Made by a program: the position numbers and the translations under genes. Below the pieces are notes generated by a model that ran no database searches, was not told where the DNA came from, and was given only the letters and a program-made list of their open reading frames with translations. From assembly GCF_905220565.1 (NCBI RefSeq), contig NC_059422.1:4434001-4498000 (forward strand): DNA of 64,000 bases, written 5' to 3'. The DNA is from Melitaea cinxia. Its lineage: Eukaryota; Arthropoda; Insecta; Lepidoptera; Nymphalidae. This document shows positions 1-12,500 of the stretch, one piece after another; the first letter of the stretch is position 1, and the number at the start of each line of letters is the position of its first letter.

Positions 1-583
1 CTCACTTCTATCTATCATCTAAAGTGTTTGTATAACACAAAGAATTAGATTGTATAATATTGCCCCTAAAATAACAATATTAAATGCAAATGATCTACAC
101 TGTACACTTTTAAAGAAAAAGGAAAAAAGAAGAAAGTAATAACATAGAAAGATGTACAAAGCTCTTATAACTTAAAGAGATCTTTGTCCAGATAACCTTT
201 GGGTATATTAAAAAAAAAGGGCTTGCGTACAAAGTACACACGTCAGAAGTGAAACTTCTTTGGCAAACTAATTTTTAAATCTCGTTTATATTTATACTAA
301 TCTAAAGCTTTAGATTTCCGTTCCAGCGCCATCGACAAAAACGTTGCCGTTTTATCTGTAAAATTTTACCCTCATGCGCAAGAATGGTTTCATCTACATT
401 TATTTAAGGACAAAAAAGGTACTAAAATATTTCATGGCCTTTCTCGGTAAATGGACAATAAAATACAAAACTATTTTTTCGATTCGAACAAATACTTTCT
501 GAGTCTGGGTTTTTTTCGTTCAAACAAAAAACAAGCTCTTCCGCTTTAGAATATTAATAGAGATATGTTTAATAATACTTTAC

Positions 584-3500
584 CAATTATCCGTGTTAAT
601 GTCATCCTCATCCTCTGCCTTTTCTTCCTCGCCTTGAGCTTTCTCTTTAATCGCGTGCAATTTTGTTTTGAACTTAGCTAGGAGTTGGAGTGTGAAATCT
701 TCTCTGTAAGAATAAGCATTATTTGGTCAATGTGTGTGGTGTGGTTGAATTTGTTAATATTTTTCGTCGTAAGAGGCGACTAAGGGATAACACAGTTCCG
801 CTACCAGCTTGGAATTAAAAAGCCGACCGGTAGCGGGATAACCATCCAACTACTGGCTTTGAAATACACAGGCCGAAGACGGGCAGCAGCGTCTTCGGTG
901 CGACAAAGCCAGCCCTGCGCCAACCCGCCTGCTGAGCGTGGTGACTATGCGCAAAACACATGAGTTCACGTTATTTTTAGCGTAAACTTGTGGAGGCCTA
1001 TGTCCAGCAGTGGACTGTATGGGCTGTGATGATGAATAAATAAATAAATATCGACACAATACACACACGGTCGTCTGTTCCTAGAGTAAGCAACTTAATG
1101 CTTGTGTTATAAGCAACAGCCAACTGGTACAGTTTTTAATTATTTTTTTTCGATAAACATACTTATAAATAATACATATATAAGTGTTTATATTACACCC
1201 AGAGTCGGGGTGGGAATCGAACCCACTACTAACTGTGCCAACAGGCTAGCCTTCTTAGAAATTCTAGAATTCTCTATATTGATTTATTAATATATATTTT
1301 TTCCATTTGTAATTATTTGAATTAAATAATTCTTTAATTGCAATTATGTGTTTTATGTTCACCATATATTTAATGGTGAATAGATCTCTACGTATCCGAG
1401 ATAGTAGTTTGTAGAATTTAAGTTAAAAAATAGTGTCTATGAACTCCTCGTGTCATTGAACATACGATATATTTTACTCGAGCAACGCCGGGTTTCGCTG
1501 CTAGTATAATACAATTTATGAATCGATTCAAAATTGCTTTTAAAGCCTGCTTGAATAAGGTCTTTTTTAGCTTTAGAAACCTTTTGTCTGTTTATCACAA
1601 TTTATCTTATTAGTGTAAAATCCCTACTAATATTATAAATGTGAATGTAAGTTTGTTTGTTACGCTTTCACGCGAAAACTACTTAATCGATCATCATGAA
1701 ACTTTGTACACATATTCTTAGAGGTATGAGGTTTAACTGAGGTAGGGCACAGCAGGAATTTCCTGCTCAAAATATGGAGCAGTCCGACTGGGGTAGTGCC
1801 TCGACCTTACAGAAGATCACAGCAAAATAATACTGTTTTCAAGCAGTATTGTGTTCCTGTTGGTGAGTAAGGTGACCAGAGCTCCTGGGGGCGGGGGTTG
1901 GGGATTGGGTCGGCAACGCGCTTGCGATGCTTCTGGTGTTGCAGGTGTGTATAAGCTACGGTAATCGCTTACCATCAGGTGAGCCGTACGCTTGTTTGCC
2001 GACTTAGTGACATAAAAAAAAACAATGTGGTATGTACAATGCGGGCGAAGCCGCGGGTAAAATCTAGTAATTAAATAAATAAAGAAATTAAAACAGTTTT
2101 TGGTCTACAACGTCAGTTGTAAAATGGTAGATCAGTGCATGAGTTGATACCAAGTATTTTTTTTTCAAATTTTGATAATCTCATTCAAGTGTAAATACGC
2201 AATGGCATAGAGGTCACAGCAGTGGTTTAACAACACTAACAATAGTGGATTGATCCCTGCTAATAGCAAATATTTGTATTGGTTATCAGTGACGTAGCGA
2301 GCTTAACTCGCGCCCGGGGCACAATACCCTGCTTAAAATCGAAAAGCATATACACTCGCGTGCAACTGAATCGACTCAAGCCGTATATTGGTATATAAGT
2401 TTGATTTTTCGGAAAATGGCTCATCCGATTTTTGTAAAAGTTTTTTTTATTCCAAAGACATATATTTTTTTTCATAAATATAGCCATTTTCAAATAAACA
2501 ATGAAAAAACTTTTTAAATAAATACAGTCAAACATGAGCGTTACAGAAATTACCCGTTGCGGTACCCATGAGTTGCGAGACTAAATCATGTATAAGAGCT
2601 CACGTGACCCATATTTCTTATCAATCATTCGTCAAACGTTGACAGGTACACATCTCCTTAAGCTCCCAGTATTTTAATCGCGATCCAATAGACAATATCT
2701 CAGATGCAGCGGTCCAAGTTTTAGGTTTGTTGCAAGCGGGCCATAATCAAAGGCAAGTCGCTCGTAAACTTAACATGAGCCAATCAGCTGTTTCATGAGT
2801 ATACAGAAGGTTTCAAGAGACCGGTAGCTTCGTTCGGAGACCACAAACCAATGGACACCGGAGCACATCTGAGACGGACGATCGCTTCATTGTCTCGACT
2901 TCGTTGAGAAATCGTTATCTCGCGGGCGTTGATATGCAACAGGAGCTCAGAAGGGTTCGAGGAGTGGCTGTCAGTCAGTGGCCAATTAGAAGACGGCTGA
3001 AGAAATCCAATTTAACTCCTAAACGGCCAGCCAGAGGCCCGAAACTGACCGCAGGTCACCGTCAAGCCCGACTTTAATTTGCTCGTGAACACCTCAATTG
3101 GACTATTGAGTAATGGAGCTCCATCCTGTTCACTGATGATAGCAGAATGTGTCTCCATGGCAATGACAGAAGAGACAGAGTATACAGGCGTCCAGGGGAA
3201 TAGTTTTCGCAATGCTATTTCGCTGAAACAGTATCATATGGCGGTGGTTCAGTCACGATGTGGGCTGGAATATCATATGAAGGGAAGACCGAGCTTGTTT
3301 TCGTGCCTGGTGGTGGTCGGAGTGGTGGTCTAACAGCTCAAAAGTACGTGGAAAACATTCTCCTCGATCATGTTGTACCTTATGCAGGGTACATAGGAGA
3401 AGATTTTCTATTGATGCATGATAATGCTCGGTGCCATACAGCAAGTGTTACTCGCCAGTTTCTTCAAGAGGTGCAAATTGGGACGATGATGTGGCCAGCC

Positions 3501-6500
3501 CTCAGTCCTGATCTGAATTACATTGAGCATTTATGGGATGAGCTCAAACGGAGGGTACGAGCTAGAGATACGGCTCCATCAAGCATCGTCGAGCTCAAAA
3601 CTACGCTAGAGGAAGAATGGAATACGATACCTCAAGATTTTATCAAAAAAGTGATAAAATCAATGAAAAATCGCATGCAAGCCGTTATAAAAGCTAGGGG
3701 AGGCAATACAAAGTATTGAAAATTTTAATTTACTTTACTTCTATCAAAAATAATTTTTTTATTCATTATGTTGTTGTGTTCATTTTTCTTCATTTTTTAT
3801 GCATTTTTGTCAAATTAAATTTTATCAGTAAATACTCAACCGATTTTTCTCATTAGGATAACATTTTTTAAGAGAAAGGATTAGGCTTTCAAACAAAAAA
3901 AAGAACAAGAAAATCGGATAAGCCATTTTTCTAAAAATCAATTTTTATACCAATATACGGCTTGAGTCGATTCAGTTGCACGCGAGTGTAGTATGTCCAG
4001 CAATTTTTTATTTTGCGGACCGTTTGCCGCCCTTTTGTGAGTAGCGCCCGGGGCATAAGGCCCCCCCTTGCCCTGCTCGCTACGCCACTGTTAGCCATAC
4101 AGTTGTTTGCCGTGGTCTGGGCGTTTGTACTTGTGTATTATGTATGTTTCTTTACCCCTGACACAAGAGTATATATATACTGTACGTTAAGGGAACAGTT
4201 CAATACGAGGTGTTTATTTACTTACTAGCCGACCCGTGCCCACTTCGTTGGGCGTTAATTATTATTTTTATGATGTAATAATGGATATAGTAAAGTTTTC
4301 ATCTCGTTCGCATTTCTCCAACTTGATTTACATATACCTACTACTATTTTTTTACTGAATTTTTTTTTCGATAACAATAAAAATATAGCCTATATCACTC
4401 CTGAATAGTCTAGCTTTGTGTTAGTGAAAGAATTTTCATGATCGGATCAGTATTTGCGAAGATTACCCCTTACAAACAAAGTTAGAAACTTTACCTCTTT
4501 ATAACATTACGAGTAGTATAATATTAGTACAATATAAAATATTTGTATCAAGCGCAAGTTCGATCATGCATGGAGTATCTCATCTTTGGAATGGCTCAGC
4601 CAAGTACCAGCTGGAGCTTCTTGAGTCAATTGAGAGGCGAATCAGGAGGCTCATCGGTGATAATGCACTGGTGAAGCTGCAAAGCTTGCATCATCGGCGT
4701 AGGGTGGCTGGCTTGTCAGTTTTTTATCGGATACACTTCGCAGAGTGTGCGCAGGAACTCCATGACCTGATTCCCCCCTCCCCCTTTCATCATCGTATAA
4801 CCAGACGCTCTGCGTTACGCCACCCTTATATGTTTGACATTCCCCCTATACGCACTAAGCGATTCGCTAGTACATTCTTGATCCGTACGGCCAAAGAATG
4901 GAACTCTGTAACAACGTCTGTGTTTCCGGAAAACTATAACCTGGGGATCTTTAAGTCACGAGTGAACAGGTTACTTTTAGGTAAGCGTGCTCCATCTTAG
5001 ATGCATTTTCACTTATCATCAGGTGAAATAGTGGTCAAACGCAAGCCTGACATTGTATATTAAAAAAAAAATACATTGTAGATTCAGATTAATATTAGTA
5101 ACAACAAAAATCTAATAGAATATGTGCAAAACTTTATACATTATAAAAGTACTTAAACGAAGAACTTTTGTACTAGCGTTATAGCGAGAATTGGTTATAA
5201 TAAAAACTTAATTTTTTAAAATGAAAATTTTATTTACAAGTTTCAATCACAACTATAAATTAATAATATAATATTTATAACAAAGTCATTGTCTTTTTAA
5301 TACAATTAGTTATATAGATATTTATATAATTACTAAGAAAACCGACTTTAAGCAAGAAATATACATTTTTTGTCAAACATAAGTAAAATCACGCTCAAGA
5401 TTCATACATTCATAAAATATTTAATCGTTTCACAACCAAAAAGAAGTCAGAAAGAACAAATATGTAGATAAAAAGAAATGATACCTCAACTACTGTTCTT
5501 TTTTTAAGTGGGTATAAATTCTTTTTTTAAGTAGGTATAAATTTATTCTGACTACTACCTGATGGTAAGCGGTTACCGTAGTCTATAACCACCTGCAACA
5601 CCAGATACATCGCAAGCCCTTTGCCAACCCCACACCAGACCCTGTCCAGAAACCTTCTACCCTACTCTCCACTGGAACACAATAATGCTTGAGAGCAGCA
5701 TTATTTAGCTGTTATCTTCTGTAAGGTCGAGGTAATACTCCAGTTAGGCTGCTCTATATATTGAGCAGGACTGTGCCCTACCTCAGTTAAAGTTTTGAAC
5801 AAGATAGTTCCTGCTATGATCTATCTTAAAACAAATAACTTCTATTTTTTCTTAATATCAGTCAAGGAAGTAAAAAGTTTTCATTATAAAAAAATGTACA
5901 GTCACTGACACATTCATTAAAAAAATCAAATTAAAATAAATTTTAATTATGCGAACTCGTCAAACTCATTCGAATTGTTTATTATAGCCTCATCCCACGG
6001 TCCGTAGATGTTATCTTTGTACATTTGCCACTTCACAAACATTGCGGGGCAGTAACCGCTCAATATAAACACAAAGAGCATGAAATATAACAACAAATTT
6101 AACGACACCGTAAACAAGGATACGATAGTTATTAATAATGTCATAAAAAATAATAACAAAAACAATTTTGTGTGTAAGAGTACTTGAAATAATTGCGGAC
6201 TTAGGACAAAAATTATGACTGATATAGTTAAAAGTACAAAGGCGTCAAACGGTGTCGATAGCCGGGAAACAAGACAGACAGACGCAAATATGGCTGCGTT
6301 GATTGACAGAGATTTCGATACAAACGCTGCTGGTACGTCGTAATCAAAAAACATCAAATGTACCACCATCATTATAACTGCCCAAGCGTATATCGTGTCT
6401 GTGCTTACTGTGTCTGTCAGTGTGTGCAATATTGGTGACAAAATGTACCCTATTACTAAGTAAACAAGGACTATTTTAAAATGTCTCAAAAACGCTCCAC

Positions 6501-9500
6501 CTTCTACACACATATACAAAAGGTAACACACACTAGCAATTATTATACACAAGTATATGACTGTGTGAGTATGTACCCATTTGTTATGCATGTAAGTAAA
6601 CAAGATGGCATATAACACACACAAGCATAAACGTAGTACGACCCGAAATGAGCCTACTATCGCTTGTTTTAAAGTCACTTTTTCGATAAATAAATTTTTT
6701 CTCATGTCTTCTAGGAATTTGCTGTCGGTGTAATTGTCTGGATAGTCTCGATTTTCATAAAGATTCTTGGACCAAACTTTCTTTCTTGGTATTTTTCGTG
6801 TGAATTTTGTTCGGTTTCTGAAAAGGACGCCACTCTTGAGTACCGTTTCTTGGGTTTTTTCGTTTTTTTAATTTTCTATTAATTACATCACTAACCGTTA
6901 AGACGTTAACAGTTTTCTATTGTTATTTTTTTACGTTTTTTTCTGGTTCTATTCTAAAGCAGATTCAAATCGAATAATTAATACACTATTATTTTTTCAA
7001 AGTTACTTCTCCCATCAACACAAAATGTAACATTTATCAAATCAGTATAAATTTATTTGTATTTATTTTTGAGTACATATATGATGTATAACATTAAGTC
7101 AATAAGAGAGTGCAGCAATATTGAAGAGCTCTGGTTATATTATAACAACGCAAAGTATACCATTCCTATGTTTTTAATGAACAATGTTTTGACACAGGCC
7201 TTTTATTCTGCAAGGCCTAAGAGGGACGCACTAGTGAAACGTAAGAATGTTGGGGATGAAAAGTAGGTAATACTTTATTTTGGATTTCCAGCTATTAATG
7301 TATATACCAAGTTTTTTGTAATTTACTAAATAATAAAACCACAAGAACAATATATTACAATAAATAAATATAAACATTATTTTCTTATTTTATTTTTGGC
7401 GAAGCGTTGCCACAACGGTCATTGAATTGGTTTGTGACTGTCGCGCTAGCGGTTGCGGCTTAGATCCGATGTTTACCGTGGTCTGGGCGTTTTTGTTTGT
7501 GTGTATGGTGTGTTTTTGGACCCCCGAAATAGAAGTTAATTGGCCGTTTTTTCCAAAGTAAATATTGAGTTTCTTACCGGTTCTTCCCAGAAGGATTTAC
7601 ATTCTGAACATTGTAAAACCTAAGCCTTGTTTGAAATATTTATATATAAATTATATACGTCAACATATTATTGTAAGCAGTGTTAGTTTGAATGGAAATG
7701 GAATGAACTGAATTAGTCAATAAACGACCTGCTTCTTAGGTGTTCATAGATTCATTCAATTCTTTGGTATAATGGCTTCCAATAGACCAAGACGACACGA
7801 CTGATTTCGCCAGTGCCACACAGATTGGAGATAATACAAAGGAAATTGATCGAAGCAGTCGAGATCACACGTACAGCTTTACGTATCACATCTCAACTGA
7901 TATACATCAATTTTTAACCGACGTCAAAAGAAGAGACGATTCTGAATTCGACTGTATCTTTTTTTATGTTCCCTCATAGCCTTATACTGGATATGCCGTT
8001 ATTCTTTATCACCGTATTCTTTATTAGAAAGCTGGTGCGTGTTGTGAGTCCACTACTTTTTGAGTTATCTCTAAGATCAGACATTAATGAGACCACGTGA
8101 CAAAATACAACGTAATAGGAAATAAATATAAGAAAATATAAAAAGACTAGCTATGCCCCGCGATTTCACCCGCGTTAATTTGAGGAAAAAACGTACAAAA
8201 ATATTATATATAGCCTTTCAAAGTTAATAGACTATCCAACACAAAAAGTATTTTCAATTTGATCAGTAGAACCTGAAATTAGCTCAAACATACAAATTTT
8301 TCAGCTTTATAATATTAGTATAGATCAGAGGTGAACAAACCGCAGCTCGCGGGCCGCATGCGGCCCGAATAGAGATTTTGTGCGGCCCGCCAGAGGTCTT
8401 CAAATTTTCGTAACTGTCAATTTTTTTAATTATAAGGCACACCAAAATTCAATACTTGTACCAAAGTTGTCAAGTCTTATTATTTTACATTATTCTGTGC
8501 TTTTGGCACGATTATCAACTTTTCAAAATTTTGCGACCCTCTAGTAAAAAAGGTTGCTCACCCCTGGTATACATATATATACATTCTTACCTAGCAGCGC
8601 CCTTCTTCGGTATTTTCTCTTTCATCTTTTTATACTTTTCTTGTTCTTCAACAAACTGTTTGTACATCTCGTTTTCTTCTTCTAACTTCTTACTCTGGCT
8701 CGATTCTTCTATTTTATCTTCTTTTACTTCTTTCGGTTCACGCATTTCCTTTTTGAGTTTCTTTATTTCGTTTCTTATACGATCTCTGAAAATTGTTATT
8801 ATTTTTGTTTTGATAGTGTTTTTTGAGAGTTCTGAAATATTTTTAAGTAGCAAAAGTAACGCATATGTACGAAATAGAAGGTGTTAAAATATTATAGCCT
8901 AATTGTTAAGCAATTTTTATGTTTAACTAACTGTACTTCGCGGTTTCGCCCATGTTAATTTGAGAAATTCGCTTCAGCCTGTATTATCCCACTGTTGGGC
9001 AAAGGCCTCTTTCCCCATGTAGGAGAAGGATCAGAGCTTAATCCACCACGCTGCTCCAATGCGGGTTGGCGGATATATCCCTACTATGAGTAACGATCGC
9101 TATCAGGTGTACATGATAACAACCGGGACCGACGGCTTAACGTGCTCTCCGAGGCACGGTGGGGAGACCCACAAGGACTGCACAAACATCCAGACCATGG
9201 CAAACATCTGTATGGCCAATACAAATGTATGTCATGTGCGGGGATCGAACCCGCAACCGCCAGCGCAACCGACACAATCCATAGCTGTGACCGCTGCGCC
9301 AACGCGGTTGAGAAAAAACCTACTAAAATATTATATAGCCTATATATAGCCATTTCTCGGTAAACGGGCTATTTAACGCAAAAATATTTTTTTTATTCAA
9401 ACCAGTAGTTCCTGATAGCGCATTCAAACAAACAAAGAAATTTTAGCTTTATAATGTTAGTATAGAAAACAAAAAAAAAAAACTAACAATTAAGATTTAC

Positions 9501-12500
9501 AAAAACATTACCTCTCTTTCTGCCTCTCTATGTCCCTCTCTTTCCCGAGATAATACTCTTCTTCATCACTCGATCTCTTGCTATCTTCTTCTGGACTCGC
9601 CGCTCTCTTTCTCCCGCTATTTCCATCTCTCTCTGGTGAATCTCTCTTTTTTAGCTTATCTCTTATACTGCTGACTGCTTGTGCTGTTTCTTCACGTTTT
9701 TGACCCATTTCCTTGATTGCCTGTTCATCTTTTTCATTTCTTTCTTCTAATTCTAATTCTGGAATTTTATAAAGTTGTTAAAATATAATTTAGTTAAATT
9801 NNNNNNNNNNNNNNNNNNNNNNNNNNNNNNNNNNNNNNNNNNNNNNNNNNNNNNNNNNNNNNNNNNNNNNNNNNNNNNNNNNNNNNNNNNNNNNNNNNNN
9901 NNNNNNNNNNNNNNNNNNNNNNNNNNNNNNNNNNNNNNNNNNNNNNNNNNNNNNNNNNNNNNNNNNNNNNNNNNNNNNNNNNNNNNNNNNNNNNNNNNNN
10001 ATAGTTCTTAATTCTTATTTTTGATTATTTCAGTTATAATAATAAGATGTTCCTTTTTTTAACATTACAAATATTGAATTGTATTCATTTACATTTAAAG
10101 TTACATTTTTTGAAATCATTTGTGGTTTTTGTGTTCTTAATCTATGTATTTCAAAGTGTCGTGTACACTTATAAATGATATAAATATCTGATACATTATT
10201 ATAATATATTGTTTAATATAAAATGTTGTATATGTATATTGTATGCTTAGCAAAAAAATAAATAAATAAAATATTGCAATAAACGAAACATAAGAAGTTA
10301 CATTATATCTAAATCCAGTACAATACATTATGGTCGAGCCTTCTCAGTGAGTTGTCATAGACAATCGTTTGGGGAATAAATGTAATATTGTTGTAATTAT
10401 ATGATATTATTTCGCTAGAAAATTTTGACTTGCCCGATAAATTAGTTGGCACTGCTTGCTTTCCACTGCAAGATTTTGGATTTGATTCCTTAGGAATGAG
10501 GAACTTTAAAAAGTTTTTTGTTTGTAGTGCATATAAAATAAACAATTATATTGTTACGAACACACAAAGAAACTAGCGCCATCTAGCGACAACCATTGAA
10601 AAGACATAAAGACAGAGACAGCATGAAACTCTCTACTCAATACTAGATGGCGTTAGAGGAACTACTGTGGAACTATATAGAAGTATAGTCTCGAAAACCG
10701 GGTACATACGCCAACTTTCCAGAATAGTCCGGGCCTCGTCTCGGCCGATATAAATAGCCGCAGGGAGGCGAGCGAGTGCAGTTCAGTTTGAGCGATCTTC
10801 GAGGCGACTTCAAAGTGAAAACTAGTGATCAAGAGTGGTACCAGCGAAACCTACGACATTGGCTACGACTTAGGACATCGTTAGTGCTTAGTGTTTGAAC
10901 CTAGTGCTTTGTGTTGGACCTAGTGCTAGTGAATAAAGTCTCCAAAAGAGTCAGCAGGTCTTTCTCTCCAAATCCTTCGAACCCTAACACGTAACAACTG
11001 GTGTTAGAAGTGGGATTTGGAGATGCCATTGACTCCGAGATAGGACTTCAAGGAGGGCGTCAGGACAAGGGCACAACGAGCTCCGGAGGCCACACCCACT
11101 GGGGACCAAGATCCGCCCACTGTGGGCCAAGCCCCACCCACTGACCACGCCTATCATGCCCCGCCCACTGACAACGCCCCAGGCCCCGACCACTCGGGCT
11201 CAGGCCCCGCCTACTCGGGCTCAGGCCCCACCCACTCGCGCTCAGGCCCCGCCCACTTTGTCTCTAGCCCCGCCAACTGGATCCGACCACCTTGCCACGC
11301 CCACCAGCGACACCGTAGCTACTACAGACCCTCAAGTGGCTCTTCAATTAAGAAGTTTAATTAAATTAATGGAGCAAACAAGTTTCAAATTGCAAGAATC
11401 ACAAGAGCAGCAAAGGGCTGAAATTCGTAGTGCTTTGCAAGAATCATAAGAGCAAACAAGTTTCAAATTGCAAGAATTACAAGAGCAAACAAGTTTCAAA
11501 TTGCAAGAATCACAAGAGCTCCAAAAAAACGACGCGGACAGACGCGGACAGACGCGACGGACGGACGGACGGACGGACGGACGGACGGACGGACGGACGG
11601 ACGGACGGACGGACGGACGGACAGACAGACAGACAGACAGACAGAAGACAGAAGACCCCTAGTCCCTCCCTAGCCCCTCCCTAGTCCCTCCCTAGTCCCT
11701 CCCTAGTCCCTTAGTCGCCTCTTCTCCACCCACGGGAAGAGAGGGGGTGGCTATATTCTACACTGCCATAGCCAAACAGCGCAGTAGCATCCATAGCATA
11801 AAAAAGTAGCATCATAGCATAAATAAACAAATAAAACTTGTATATGAAGTAAAATAAGATAATAGATTACCGGCAGCAGTTTTCTTGCTCAACTTAGGAT
11901 CTTCTAGAAGATCATGTGTCGATTTTGGTTTCCCTCTAAATTCTAGAGCCTCGCCTTCATCTTCTTCTGCTTCTTCACCAAATGATAGGAGACCGAAATT
12001 CCTTTAATAAGAAAAAAAAAACTGTACTTTACAATGTTTGTTTGTATTTGTACGCATATTTATATGCATGCATGTATCTATGTATACATACATAAATGTA
12101 AATGTTTAGATATTGTTTGTTACATATTCTATTACACTATTTTACCATTTTGTTTTAAATATGAATATGTTGTTTGCATATTGGTTAGGTCTGAGAATCG
12201 AACAACATCTATTTTTCATCCCCCTAAATGTTAAGGGTAGTCCACCCGTAAATTTCTTTTTTTTTTAATTTAGATACATTTTTTAATTTTTATTTTTTTA
12301 TGATACAAGATTAAAAAATACATACAACCCTAAATTTTCAACCCTCTACGATCAACCCCTATATTTTATTTGTTAATTATAAACTTTAATTGTTTTGGCA
12401 AGATTTTTATTTTTATTTTGTCATGACTTAGAATAAAAAAAAATATATTACTCTTAATTTTCCACCTCTCTATAATCAACCCCTATTTTTCAATCGCAAT

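Larger units (their letters stand above)
2287..4090. mobile_element. hAT-like MITE interrupted by the Tc1 element
   Basis: CAGTGACGTAGCGAGC at 2287-2302 is matched in inverted form by GCTCGCTACGCCACTG at 4075-4090. The flanks TTGGTTAT and TTAGCCAT are a decayed 8-bp duplication candidate. CAGTGGCGTAGC-type ends are typical of hAT MITEs. The element is short once the Tc1 insertion is removed. Confidence 0.6.

Noticed and set aside
850..1068. 72-codon minus-strand ORF
   Set aside because: Lies in a family A repeat and recurs at 25357-25611; not a gene.
9059..9363. Overlapping ORFs of 70-96 codons on both strands
   Set aside because: They lie wholly in a family C SINE and recur with each copy (40722, 53136, 58651); no protein constraint.
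11122..11684. Pro-rich and Asp/Arg/Thr repeat ORFs as a real repetitive protein
   Set aside because: They follow tandem DNA repeats directly behind an LTR and primer-binding site; treated as a degraded internal stub.
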